Shown: positions 1 to 10,034 of the stretch, piece by piece
Layout of the letters: the number at the start of each line of letters is the position of its first letter
Numbering within the stretch: position 1 is the stretch's first letter
Assembly (NCBI GenBank): GCA_025991245.1
Contig: BQMJ01000006.1
Span: 269,034 to 333,033 of the forward strand
Origin: Galdieria partita
Taxonomy: Eukaryota > Rhodophyta > Bangiophyceae > Galdieriales > Galdieriaceae
Direction of reading: 5' to 3'
DNA: 64,000 nt
Made by a program: the position numbers and the translations under genes
The notes under the pieces: generated by a model
What the model saw: the letters and a program-made list of their open reading frames with translations, nothing else
What the model was told of the DNA's origin: nothing
Databases searched by the model: none

Positions 1-113
1 TTGACTGAGAACGAAATGGTTTTACAGCATCCCGAATTGCGACGCATTTCCTAAATGGATTTTGAACAGCTCTTTTCGTGTATGGAAGAAAGAAACTGAT
101 CGACTTTATAGAT

Positions 114-1087
114 ATGATATGTGGTTTAAGGGTTATTGGGAGTGTAGGTAGCATTTTAAAAAAAGAACTTTCGATAGGAAATGTACTACTGGTTTGTTCT
201 TTGAAAGCTCCCTTACTTTCACAACACAACCGAACAGGCTGCACACAAACAGCCAGCAACCCTACAGGAAGTTATGCTACTTGCAATTTGTCGTTACGTC
301 CAGATAGTAATGGTTTGGGACCAAAAAGATTTTATAAACAAGCGTTCACCGTGGAAAGAATACCTGGTGTGCACTGTGTGTCTCTGGATGGAAAACTGCT
401 TCGAACAAGAACAGGAAAATTTCTGGAAAGTCACTGTCGAGAACTTTCTTTGGTGGTAGCTAGTGAATGGGAAGCTCAGCAGTCACGAATTCGTCCAAGC
501 TCTATGCCTGTTACATCTTTGTTAACTACTAGCATTGATCTAACAAAGGAGCACAGACAACAGTTTCTTAAAACTTTGTTGGAGTTTTTTAATACTGACA
601 CTGTTTGCATCCGTGCTTCATATCCAGAGGGACTTGTTCTTCGTCAAAGAGTCTTGTGGGATCCTCTTATTGCATATTTAAGTGGTAAGAGGTTTCGTGT
701 AGATTCTGCAATTTCTTAAAAATTATTTTAGAGAACTGGAATATCCAGATACGAACAAGTGAGGATCTCTTTGGTATTTCTCAGGATAGTGAAAGCTTGG
801 AAAGAGTTTATCGATACTTGGAGAGTCAGTCTTCCCTATTTATAACTGCTCTACATTCTGCCACTAGCACAGCGAAATCACTTATTATTGGTTTAGCCCT
901 ATCCGAAAAAGCTATTTCTACAAAACAAGCTATGGAAGCTTGTCGTTGTGAAGAAGACTTTCAAATTCAGTACTGGGGAGACGTAGAAGGCTGTCATGAC
1001 ATTGACCGTGCCGATACTTTCGTCCGTTTGACTTCTGCTTCTCTTGTATTTTCGTTGATTCGAACGTTTCCTGAGTGTTTTCAGTGA
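114..1087 (+). CDS. ATP12: ATP12-family mitochondrial F1-ATPase assembly chaperone
   Basis: ATP12 binds the free alpha subunit of mitochondrial F1-ATPase and keeps it competent for assembly of the alpha3-beta3 ring. Two exons (114-684, 732-1087) joined by a 47-nt GT-AG intron give 308 residues. Family signatures are visible in order: a V-x-L-D-G-K-L-L-R-T strand, then A-S-E-W-E-A-Q, then M-P-V-T-S-L with T-x-I-D, then N-T-D-T-V-C-I-R-A and W-D-P-L. Exon 2 contributes the helical C-terminal part including the ALHSATSTAKSLIIGLAL helix, which is typical of the family. The first in-frame ATG is at 114; the open frame runs further upstream only through a GTG at 78. The roughly 75 residues before the conserved core would serve as a mitochondrial presequence, though they are not strongly basic. 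The next gene starts 187 bp downstream on the same strand. Family assignment is secure; the exact start is less so. Confidence 0.88.
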
Positions 1088-1274
1088 CTGGTTTGAATAA
1101 TATAATTTTTAGAATTGGATAGTTTTGAAATGATAAATCAACATGTTTGGAAGAAATCAGAAGATGAAAGCCGTTCAGATTTTCGACTTGTGTGCGAAAG
1201 ATCGTTGAATCGATTTTTGTCAAGTTTCCTGTTGGTTTGTGCAGATTGCGACGGTTGAATATTCAATACACAAA

Positions 1275-2569
1275 ATGCAACACTGGAGTCAATATAAAGA
1301 CGAATTGGTAGCCACTGCAAAGGCGCTAGTAACTCCTGGAAAAGGGTATATTCTCATTTCTGTATGTTGTTTTGTGTTTCTGAACTAGTTGTTTGCAGAA
1401 TCCTGGCCGGGGATGAGTCTACTGGTACCATAGGGAAGCGTTTTGCTTCCATCCAAGTAGAAAACAACGAAGAGAACCGAAGAAGTTATCGAGAGCTGTT
1501 GTTTACTACACCTAACTTTGGTCACTATATTTCTGGTGTCATTACTTTTGAGGAAACTCTATATCACAAGGTACTTAGATTCCCATTTTGTTGAACTTTG
1601 AACCAGAGAAGAAATAACTCTATTGTAATAGACTAGTCAAGGGAAGTCTTTTGTGGATGTTATGAAGGAGGCAGGTGTTATTCCAGGTATTAAAGTGGAT
1701 AAAGGAGTTACTCCTATTCCTGGTACCAAAGACGAAACATCCACTCAGGGACTAGATTCTCTTCTGAGTCGTTGTCAGAAATACTACGAGACCGGTGCAA
1801 GATTTGCAAAGTGGAGAGCAGTCATAAAAATATCTATAGCCGACGGTTGTCCTAGTGACGTGGCGATAAAGGAAAACGCCTGGGGATTAGCTCGTTATGC
1901 AGCGATATGTCAACAGGCTGGTTTAGTTCCAATTGTAGAGCCAGAAGTTCTTATGGATGGAGATCACACTATCGAAGACTCTCAAAGGGTCACGGAGAAA
2001 GTGTTGTATGAGGTTTACTATGCGTTACATCAACAACATGTGTTATTAGAAGGTGAATACTTCCCGTATTATAAATTATATTTGTATTGAAATTGTTCTT
2101 TATAGGAACGCTATTGAAGCCTAATATGGTTCTTCCTGGGACTGACTGCAAAGATAAGGCTTCTCCGAAGAAAATTGCTGAATATACTATTCGCACTTTA
2201 CAGCGTACTGTGCCTGCTGCAGTTCCTGGTATTGTCTTTTTATCGGGTGGTCAGTCAGAAGAGGAAGCATCGGTTAATTTGAATGCTATGAATCAGGTTG
2301 AGGTGAGTAATGTAGCACTGACAGAGTTGCCACCATATCTAACAGATATTATTCGTTAGATGATGAAGCCTTGGAAACTTTCCTTTTCTTATGGACGGGC
2401 TTTACAATCTTCTTGTCTTAAATCATGGCAAGGGAAAGCAGAAAATGTTCGAGCAGCACAAGAAGCCTTTTTAGCTCGTGCCAAAGCAAATGGAGAGGCA
2501 ACTTTGGGTAAATATGCTGGTGGTACTGGTAATAATGAATCTTTGTTCGTGAAGGATTACAAATACTGA
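1275..2569 (+). CDS. FBA: Class I fructose-bisphosphate aldolase
   Basis: Cleaves fructose 1,6-bisphosphate to dihydroxyacetone phosphate and glyceraldehyde 3-phosphate through a Schiff base, in glycolysis, gluconeogenesis or the Calvin cycle. Five exons (1275-1345, 1399-1570, 1632-2052, 2106-2302, 2360-2569) with introns of 53, 61, 53 and 57 nt give 356 residues, the normal length. Visible landmarks are [11 protein letters not shown] near the N-terminus, [28 protein letters not shown], the Schiff-base lysine in TLLKPNMV (about residue 226), [11 protein letters not shown] and [14 protein letters not shown]. It ends in tyrosine, as class I enzymes do. There is no clear N-terminal transit peptide, so a cytosolic form is more likely than a plastid one. 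An AATAAA lies 54 bp after the stop, and the SET-domain gene converges from the other strand. Confidence 0.95.
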
Positions 2570-2622
2570 GATAGTTGGTGACATATGAGGAGTATTTCTC
2601 TTGTGTTGGCATGAGACTTTTG

Positions 2623-2628
2623 AATAAA
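2623..2628 (+). promoter_or_regulatory. Putative polyadenylation signal of the aldolase gene
   Basis: AATAAA within TGAATAAAAGT, 54 bp past the aldolase stop and 37 bp before the stop of the convergent SET gene. The same 11-base string follows the unrelated gene near 15.8 kb (AATAAA at 15,888-15,893), which favours a real 3'-end signal. Cleavage sites cannot be seen from sequence. Confidence 0.4.
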
Positions 2629-2664
2629 AGTTTGGTTTCTAAAGTTATTGTCCATATACAGTTT

Positions 2665-4124
2665 TTATATATTATATTTAAGTGATATCCTTTTCATAGT
2701 TGGAGGTAGCAATACAGTTATAATTCTTCCTGTCTTCTTACTGATCTGTTGGAAGTGTTCTAAACGAGAGATGGTAGCCAACAAAATATATTTCTTCTCC
2801 ATTCGGAACTGAATAGCAAGTTGAAGTCTTGTCGAAAGCTGGTTACTGCTTTTCAAAAGTTGTTCGTCTTCTTCGACGGTAGTCTCCATATCCTTTAGCA
2901 AATGTTTACATCCATCCATAATAATTTGCCAAACATGAAGCTCATTTTCCAAAGATAATGCCTTGTTAAATAATCCACTTGCAAAGTTTTCTTGTAATTG
3001 TTGCCACTCTGTTATTGAGGCTACAAACGTTCTCAATATGATATCGATTTCATTGTCATAATGATCATAGTAAAGACGAAAAGTCTTCTCATTCGTATGA
3101 ATATAATACTTTCTCAACAACGAAAGTTTTTCTTCCAACAAATGAGATGGCTGTGCTTGCCATTCCTTTTCATATGTTAGATGAAGCCAATGAAATATGT
3201 CTGTCACTTGAAAATGATCAGCTGGATTGTTGGTTTCTAAGAATCCTGATATTGACATAAATATAAGACATGAGTAACATTATCCAGCTTACCATAAAAA
3301 TGCAATAAATGGTCGTTATCCAAAGGTCCATAAGATATATATATGTCACTGCCTTGAGATAAACTGGTGCATGTCTTCATTTCATATTGATTCGTTTTTG
3401 TGTCATACATAAAGTGTGCTGGACTATTCATTCGATGATTGAGCATATCCATCATTGGCAATAAAGCGTATGTCTTATTTCCATCGTCCGGTATTCCAAA
3501 TGCACGACTTTGAACCATATCCAACGCCCAAAAGAATACATTTTCGTTTTCATTTTGTAACCAGACTCTTATCCTGAAAGGAAGAGACTCAAATATTCGT
3601 TTATATAGAGCCTGTCTATAGCTTTGATTTCTATTCACTTCTTCGATCAATGGCCTATATTGTAGCTGCATCAATTCGTTGGATGACCAATAAACCAATC
3701 CTGTATTCAGAGCATGCGGTAACATATCTACATAAGGCTTCCAATTCGAAAGTTCACCCAAATACCTTTCCTTCAACAATTTGAGAGATAACTTTACATA
3801 CCAACTCTCCTGCGACCACAATTCAGGGTCAATAAAGTCAATCATTGGGCACTCATCAAGCTCAGTAACTTGTAAACTCAACTCTCGAGGAACCTTCAGA
3901 AAGCTTTCATTGCAATCAATATCTGCTACTGCGACTACACCTCTCAAGCCACAGCTGTTCTGGCCCAACTTTATTTTTGGCGAGTAAACGTTTCTTCTTT
4001 TTAACCACTCGTAAAATAACTCTAGTCTTCTGTTTGAACAAATGACGAATAACCTTGGTAAACGTGAACTGCGACGTAACCTTGTCATATCGAATATAGG
4101 CTTGTGCAAGTAACGACGGACCAT
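2665..4124 (-). CDS. SET-domain protein-lysine methyltransferase, Rubisco LSMT-like
   Basis: Probable S-adenosylmethionine-dependent protein-lysine methyltransferase of the plant Rubisco large-subunit/SETD6 type. Exon 1 (4124-3293) and exon 2 (3245-2665) are joined across a 47-nt intron, giving 470 residues; the join restores HFYG-FLETNNP, a strong consensus. The SET core shows the N-terminal GLRGVVAVADI...FLKVP strand (about 59-79), W-A-L-D-M-V-Q-S-R-A-F, LLPMMDMLNH (221-230, the SAM/catalytic NH motif) and ISYGPLDNDHLLHFYG. The helical C-terminal part encoded by exon 2 matches the substrate-binding (Rubis-subs-bind) domain in position and character. The frame stays open 37 codons upstream of the chosen ATG, so an N-terminal extension through a further exon or a non-ATG start (4,235) is possible. 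The substrate cannot be inferred; family members also modify aldolase, which happens to be the neighbouring gene. Confidence 0.85.
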
Positions 4125-4435
4125 CAGTTCTAGATACAAGTCAAAAACAGTTGGGTTAATTGAAAAAGCTCTCAACAAACTTCCATACTGCAACAAGTAT
4201 CTGTCAACCGAATAGGAGTAACGTTCACAAAACACATCATATGATTACTGATTCTTGGATGAGCTGCAAGTCCAGGTCTATGGAGAAACTCTTGTCTTAT
4301 CCAAGTCGTTGAGAATGATTGTTCATGTTTCTTTAGACAAAAGGTTCTCTGTTGGTTCATCACTTCACTGAATACTTGAAACAAGAACTCACCATTCATA
4401 ATATCGCGAAAGTCCCAATCGCTTCTTCTGTTTCT
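4125..4435. promoter_or_regulatory. Divergent intergenic region, presumed shared promoter
   Basis: The SET-domain gene and the CoA-transferase gene are transcribed away from each other from this 311-bp interval, so both promoters and 5' untranslated regions must fit here if the ATGs chosen are right. Both frames remain partly open into the interval, so part of it may be coding. I see no clear TATA box. Confidence 0.35.
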
Positions 4436-6090
4436 ATGCTTGGAGAAATGATAGTTTCACAGATTTCAAAGCAACTTGGAAGCCTTCACAAGACAAGTTT
4501 TAGAATACATTTGGCATTGTTTCCCAATAGAAATAATATCTTTGTTAGAAATTATTCTAATCAAAACCAAGATGCTCCTCTCAAAGGTGTTAGAGTTCTT
4601 GACTGTATGTTTTTTTGTTTCAATGGTATCTTTGACATGGAGTGGTTTCTAGTGTCTAGAGTATTAGCAGGTCCATTCTGTACTATGCAATTGGGAGATT
4701 TAGGTGCAGACGTTATCAAGGTATGAAAAATATACTAGAAATCCGCTAAACGAATATACTTGGATAACAAAACTTCTCCAAGTTAGATCGAAAGACCAAA
4801 AACTGGGGATGATACAAGAAGCTGGGGTCCTCCATTTGCTCCTGGAGGCGAATCTGCGTACTTTTTGTGTGTCAATAGAAACAAACGTAGCGTAGCAGTA
4901 GACTTTTCGAAACCTTCTGGAGCAGAATTAGTTAGAAAGTTGGCATCTCAATCGGACGTACTTGTGGAAAATTTTCTGCCAGGAAAGTTAGCACAGTATG
5001 GTTTGGGATATGAAGATATGCACAGAATCAATCCTCGCTTGATTTACTGCTCATTAACTGGCTTTGGTCAAACGGGACCTTATGCTCAACGAGCTGGATA
5101 TGATGTTATCGTTTCTGCCATAGGAGGTTTGATGGGTATCACAGGTCCTGAAAACGGAGAGCCTTGCAAGGTTAGTTAGTCAATAGCTAACTACGAACAT
5201 ATTCTAGACGAAAGGTGCACTTAGGTTGGAGTAGCCATAACAGATTTAGCAACTGGGTTATTTGCTTGTACTTCGATTCTTTCTGCTTTGTTGGCAAGGG
5301 AAAGAAGTGGTATAGGACAGCATGTAGAAACTTCTTTACTAGAAGCTCAAGTTGCTCTCCTTGCCAATATTGCTAGTAACTATTTGATTGGCGGGAAGAC
5401 TGGTAAACGTTGGGGTACAGCACACGAGTCCATTGTCCCCTATCAAGGTATCTGGAAGGGAACAACTTGAAGTTTCTACTTACAATTGGAATCAAGGTTT
5501 TCGTACAAAAGATGGTTATTTGATTATTGGAGCTCTCAACAACTCTCAGTTTCAGACACTCTGTAAAACACTTGGAATGGAGAATTTAGCACAAGACGAT
5601 AAATTTTCAAACAATGCCAAACGAGTTGAAAATCGAAGACAACTTATTCAAATATTACAAGAAACGTGAGTTATTGAATGTGATTAAGATATCATAAATG
5701 TAACGGTTTGTTTAGGTTTGAAAAAAAGACTACGGATGAATGGTTGAAAGAACTTGACGGAGTGAATCTTCCCTATGGGCCTATTAACACCATTGATCAA
5801 GTCTTTCGTGACCCACAAGTTATTCATCGTGAAATGATTCAACAAATACAGTAAGATTGTCTTATGGAAACAAATGTTGTTGTATTCATTGAATACTTTA
5901 CAATAGTCATCCTTCAGCAGGTGAAATCCGACTGACTGGTTTTGCAGCAAAATATAGCCGTAATAAGCCTTCTATTCGATTGCCGCCACCTCTTTTAGGT
6001 CAACACACTCGAGAAGTTTTGAGAAATTGGCTAACAACAGAAGAATTGAATCAGTTGGAAAAGGAAGAAATTATTCAAAGTAAAAGTTGA
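4436..6090 (+). CDS. Class III (CaiB/BaiF family) CoA-transferase, SUGCT-like
   Basis: Transfers coenzyme A between carboxylic acids; the closest recognisable relatives are eukaryotic succinate-hydroxymethylglutarate (glutarate) CoA-transferases, which are mitochondrial. Seven exons (4436-4604, 4653-4720, 4787-5170, 5225-5447, 5497-5665, 5716-5850, 5907-6090) with introns of 48, 66, 54, 49, 50 and 56 nt give 443 residues, all phases consistent. Joined exons spell [79 protein letters not shown] and [11 protein letters not shown], all hallmarks of the family. The aspartate in the TDLATG stretch is the likely acyl-CoA nucleophile by family analogy. The first 45 or so residues (R-, S-, N-rich, ending RNYSNQNQ) look like a mitochondrial presequence. 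The stop codon overlaps the ATG of the next gene. The acid substrate pair is not determinable from sequence. Confidence 0.9.
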
Positions 6091-7466
6091 TGTTGTCACG
6101 TTGTTTGAAAAATGTTTGCAGAATAGAGAACGCTAGTTGGGTTCGTTCTTTTTCGGTTTCTGTTGGAACAAGTGCCTGGCAACCTCGCTATGTATCTCCT
6201 TCTTTTTCGACCTGTCTTCCCAATAAGTTGTCACAAGGCAAGGCTAGTGAATATGCTTGTTTTGCTGACCACACTGGACAGAAACAGCACTATAATATTC
6301 ACACGAGACTTATTGTGGGAACTATATTTGTAGTGGTTGTACCAACCTTATGGTTTAAGTTCTTTTGTCGCTCCAAGTGTCTCGGTTTGCAGACCGACAA
6401 CAACTCCGAGAACGTAGTCGTGCAAAAGTGTAATGATTCTCGAAACAAAACTGTCAAAAGTTGCAATGAAAGCCTCGTTTTTGACGAAGTTTTTTCGTCA
6501 AAAAATGAAAACTTGCTTGAAGGAAATGAAGATGTAGTGACTGACTTGGATATAGTTCATTTGAAAAGCCGACTTTTTGAAGCTGTCGTTCTCACACGAG
6601 CCCAAGTATTTATGTTGCACGACCTTTTACGTCAAGAGCTCTTTCGTTTTGTTATCATAGACAGTCCACTATCATCCAGCTCATTCAGATTGCCGGTTGT
6701 TACGTTTTTAGTTGTTTTTGGTAGTATAGTTCACTGGTGTTATTCACCTTTTTGTGGGAAAGGACTGTTTTCCTTGTTATTTTCGATTGGCGACAATTTA
6801 TTGAAACTCAAGTTTATTGGCGGTCTTCTCGGTCATTATTTCTTGTTATTTGTAGTCAGCAACATGATAGGAGCAACTGTTTTCCTTATATTGCATCATT
6901 TTAGCCATAAGAGAAGCAGTTATCGTGTGAAAGAAGTTTCTTTGTTCTTGACTCAAATCAGAGCCATTTTGGAGGATGTCAAGTCACAGACAGTGATATC
7001 TCGAGACTGTGGTGATGAATGGAATGAAGAATTTCATAGAAAACAGAGACAAATATTGCTTACTTTACATTCCTGTACCTTGTTATTGAGAGAACAAGTC
7101 AAAAAATTCCAAACTTATATACAAGAACATTCAGAAGGGTCCAAGCATAATATGTTCAGCATTATCACTCTGACAAGTGCAGTTGGTTCTAGTGTATTAT
7201 TTTCTTATGTATTTTCAACGCAATGGAAGACATTTTTATATCAGACAACTTGGATAGACGACAACAGTTGTTTGTATTGTACGTGGTATGCAATTATCTG
7301 TGGGTTATACGCTTGGAATGCTTCTTATTTCTCAAGTGACAAATTTCTTTGTCTTTTTCTCAAGAATCCTGACAATTATCTTGAAATAGTAAGAGAACAA
7401 AGTGGCATTTTATTTACTTTGTGGAGTCAACTGGAGAATGAAACAAGGAAACTTCTATTCGACTAG
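6090..7466 (+). CDS. Unrecognised multi-pass membrane protein, probably organellar
   Basis: I do not recognise the family. An uninterrupted 458-codon frame begins with an ATG whose A is the last base of the upstream gene's TGA (TGATG). The N-terminus ([20 protein letters not shown]) is basic, hydroxylated and free of acidic residues up to Glu14, as in mitochondrial import signals. Hydrophobic segments are visible at about residues 74-92, 200-217, 243-268, 356-375 and 396-413. A polar acidic stretch (100-155) separates the first two, and a charged helical region (278-345, with W-N-E-E-F-H-R-K-Q-R) lies between segments three and four. It is unusually rich in cysteine (about 15). The next ATG in frame is some 170 codons in, which supports the start despite the overlap. 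It could be a lineage-specific inner-membrane or plastid-envelope protein; no function is assigned. Confidence 0.7.
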   Translation: MLSRCLKNVCRIENASWVRSFSVSVGTSAWQPRYVSPSFSTCLPNKLSQGKASEYACFADHTGQKQHYNIHTRLIVGTIFVVVVPTLWFKFFCRSKCLGLQTDNNSENVVVQKCNDSRNKTVKSCNESLVFDEVFSSKNENLLEGNEDVVTDLDIVHLKSRLFEAVVLTRAQVFMLHDLLRQELFRFVIIDSPLSSSSFRLPVVTFLVVFGSIVHWCYSPFCGKGLFSLLFSIGDNLLKLKFIGGLLGHYFLLFVVSNMIGATVFLILHHFSHKRSSYRVKEVSLFLTQIRAILEDVKSQTVISRDCGDEWNEEFHRKQRQILLTLHSCTLLLREQVKKFQTYIQEHSEGSKHNMFSIITLTSAVGSSVLFSYVFSTQWKTFLYQTTWIDDNSCLYCTWYAIICGLYAWNASYFSSDKFLCLFLKNPDNYLEIVREQSGILFTLWSQLENETRKLLFD

Positions 7467-7565
7467 CACAATACCCAACCACCGTCTTAGTAAATGTTAG
7501 AGACAAATATATTTATTATTTCAAGAGCGACAATTCATTTCAAAAGATGCATGAGAAAGAGTATT

Positions 7566-9761
7566 CTAAGCAACTTCTTTCTTATTATTCATAAGAGAGA
7601 CTCTAATTTGAATCAATTCTTCAATGACTTGAGGATCTGCTAGTGTCGACGTATCTCCAAGTTCTTCTCTAGACGGTGAAAGAGTGTGACCTCTCTCTGC
7701 TATAATTCTTAATATTCTCCTCACAATCTTTCCACTTCTCGTTTTAGGCAAGGCTGGAGACCATTGAATCATTTCTGGAATGGCATGTGCACCAATCTTT
7801 TCACGTACTACTTGTCTCAACTCTAAATGCAAATTTTCACTGCTTTCAACGTTCGCTCGAAGTGTTACGAAAGCATAAACAGCTTGGCCTTTAATTTCAT
7901 GAGGAATAGGAACTACTGCAGCTTCAGCTACATGTGGATGAGAAACAAGCGCGGATTCTACTTCGGTTGTCCCTATTCGACGACCACTAACGCCAATCAC
8001 ATCATCTATTCTACCACTTAACCAGTAACAACCATCTTCATCTCTGACACAACCATCACCCGTGTAATAATAACCAGGAAAAGGGTGAAAATATGTTTCT
8101 TCAAAACGTTGATGATTATTCAATAATGTTCTTAAGATGCCAGGCCAAGGACGAGCTATACATAATGTGCCCTGATTAGACTCTTCCATTTTTCCATTTT
8201 CAGTTTGTGCAAAAATCTTTGGCAAAATACCAAAAAATGGAACTCCTGCACTTCCAGGCTTTTGAATGAATCCTTCAACTGGCGGAGGCAATAACATGAC
8301 ACCTGAAGTTTCTGTCTGCCACCATGTATCCACCACTGGACATCGACTATCACCCACTGTCTCATAATACCTTTTTCACGTTTATTAAGACCTTCCAATC
8401 GAAACAAGAAAACATACCATTTCCAGACATGAGGATTGATAGGTTCTCCTGCTGTACATAGTAGTTTGAGAGATTTACGTGAATGCTTCTTTACATAATC
8501 ATTTCCTTCTCTCAATAAGGAACGTATAAGAGTAGGTGCACCTAAGAATTGGTTGACTTGGTATTTATCAACAATAGCCCACGTTCTTCCAGGATCAGGA
8601 TAGGTTGGTAAACCTGAATAGATAACATGAGTCGCACCATTGGCTAATGATCCATAAACCATAAAGCTATGGCCTAACATCCAGCCACAGTCTGCGCTTG
8701 CAAAAAATACATCGCCTAAATGATAATTCATAGAATACAAGAAAGTAGATGCCGCATGTAACTGATAACCTGCAGTGGCTTGGACTACTCCCTTTGGTTT
8801 TCCAGTAGATCCTGAGGTGTATAATACTAGAATGGGATGTTCAGCATCAACCCATTCCACTGGACAGTGAGCTGAACTTGAAGATAAAGCTTCATGCCAA
8901 TAAATATCTCTAGGATAGTGCATTGAATATTCGATTGGATCGGTTTTCAAGTGTTGGAGAACAATTTGATGCTTCACAGAAAAATGATGACGACTGGTAG
9001 TATTTTTGACAATTTCTAAGGCTTCATCCGCAACACGCTTCAAATGAACAGTTTTAGTTCCTCTTTGGAAACCATCACAAGTAATTAGAACGCTTGCTTT
9101 ACAGTCCATAATTCTTTCAGCAAGGGCTTGTGCAGAGAAACCTGCAAAAACAACGGAATGAATCGCTCCAATACGACAGGATGCCAACATGCTGATGGGA
9201 AGTTCTGGAATGTTTGGAAGATAAATTGCAATCGTATCACCTTTTCGAATGTGACAAGTATGCTTAAGAAAACTGGACAAGCGTTGAACTTGTTCTAATA
9301 GGGAAGAATAAGTGAATACTCTATTTGATTCACTTGTCAGGTTGGGTTCTTCATAATAAGCTATACGATCTCCTTGTCCAGATTCTACCCATCTGTCCAG
9401 TGCGTTATAGCAAGCATTGGTTAGTCCTCCCTTGAACCACTCAACATAAACTTTTCCCTTGTTGATATCAAAATTAAAGTCCAAGGCTCTATTCCAAGGC
9501 TTTTTCCAATAAAGCAGTTTTTTGGCTTGAGAAGACCAAAAGGTGTCAGGTTCCATTATAGATGAGTGATATATCTCCTTATATTTTTCAAAGTTTTGAA
9601 TATGATGTGGTGCTGCGTTAACTAAAAACGACTCGGGAATGGGATATCCTTTTTCGATACTTGAAGAACAAAATCTTCGACTAAACAACACTATCAACAC
9701 GCAAGTTGAGCTCTTCTTCCATGTACATAGTATTGTGTAGTTTACCTGCTTTGCGGAACAT
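7566..9761 (-). CDS. ACS: Acetyl-CoA synthetase, AMP-forming
   Basis: Makes acetyl-CoA from acetate, ATP and CoA via acetyl-AMP. The main exons (9690-8418 and 8370-7566, intron 47 nt) are certain; the join restores WKWYYETVGDSRC. The long frame has no ATG at its start. A 16-nt exon (9761-9746, ATG TTC CGC AAA GCA G) followed by a 55-nt GT-AG intron supplies one in frame and gives MFRKAVLFSRRFCSSS, a good mitochondrial leader, for 697 residues in all. Motifs are the P-loop TSGSTGKPKG (about 297-306), FFASADCGWMLGHS, CTAGEPI, DTWWQTETSG (a tryptophan typical of acetyl specificity), YYTGDG, SGRIDDVI and the catalytic-lysine tail PKTRSGKIVRR. The usual SGHR motif reads SGRR. No peroxisomal C-terminal signal is present. 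The membrane-protein gene converges with a 99-bp gap. Confidence 0.93.
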
Positions 9762-10034
9762 ATTGTGGTGTACCATATCCTAAATGAAGTTGCACATCAC
9801 ACCAGACAAATCTCCAGAAGTTTGTTGGAGAAACAGATTGAAACGTTGAATTTCTATCAAGTGCAAATCTTAAATTGTGACTCAATGGACAATCGTTGTT
9901 TCAAACACGTAGAAAATAAGGCAGTAGAAGAAAAAACAAGCCATATTTAAAATTATAAATGTCAAGAAAACTACGCCAGAATGATAAAGATAACTTGTGG
10001 AGATGTCATAATCATGACTGTATAAAATTTATAT

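Noticed and set aside
1-54. Possible 3' end of an upstream gene (open frame 1 to a TAA at 52)
   Set aside because: Only 17 codons visible and nothing recognisable; cannot be told from chance.
9765-9950. 61-codon plus-strand frame between the synthetase and BFR1-like genes
   Set aside because: GTG start, no motif, and it lies in the promoter side of the synthetase gene.
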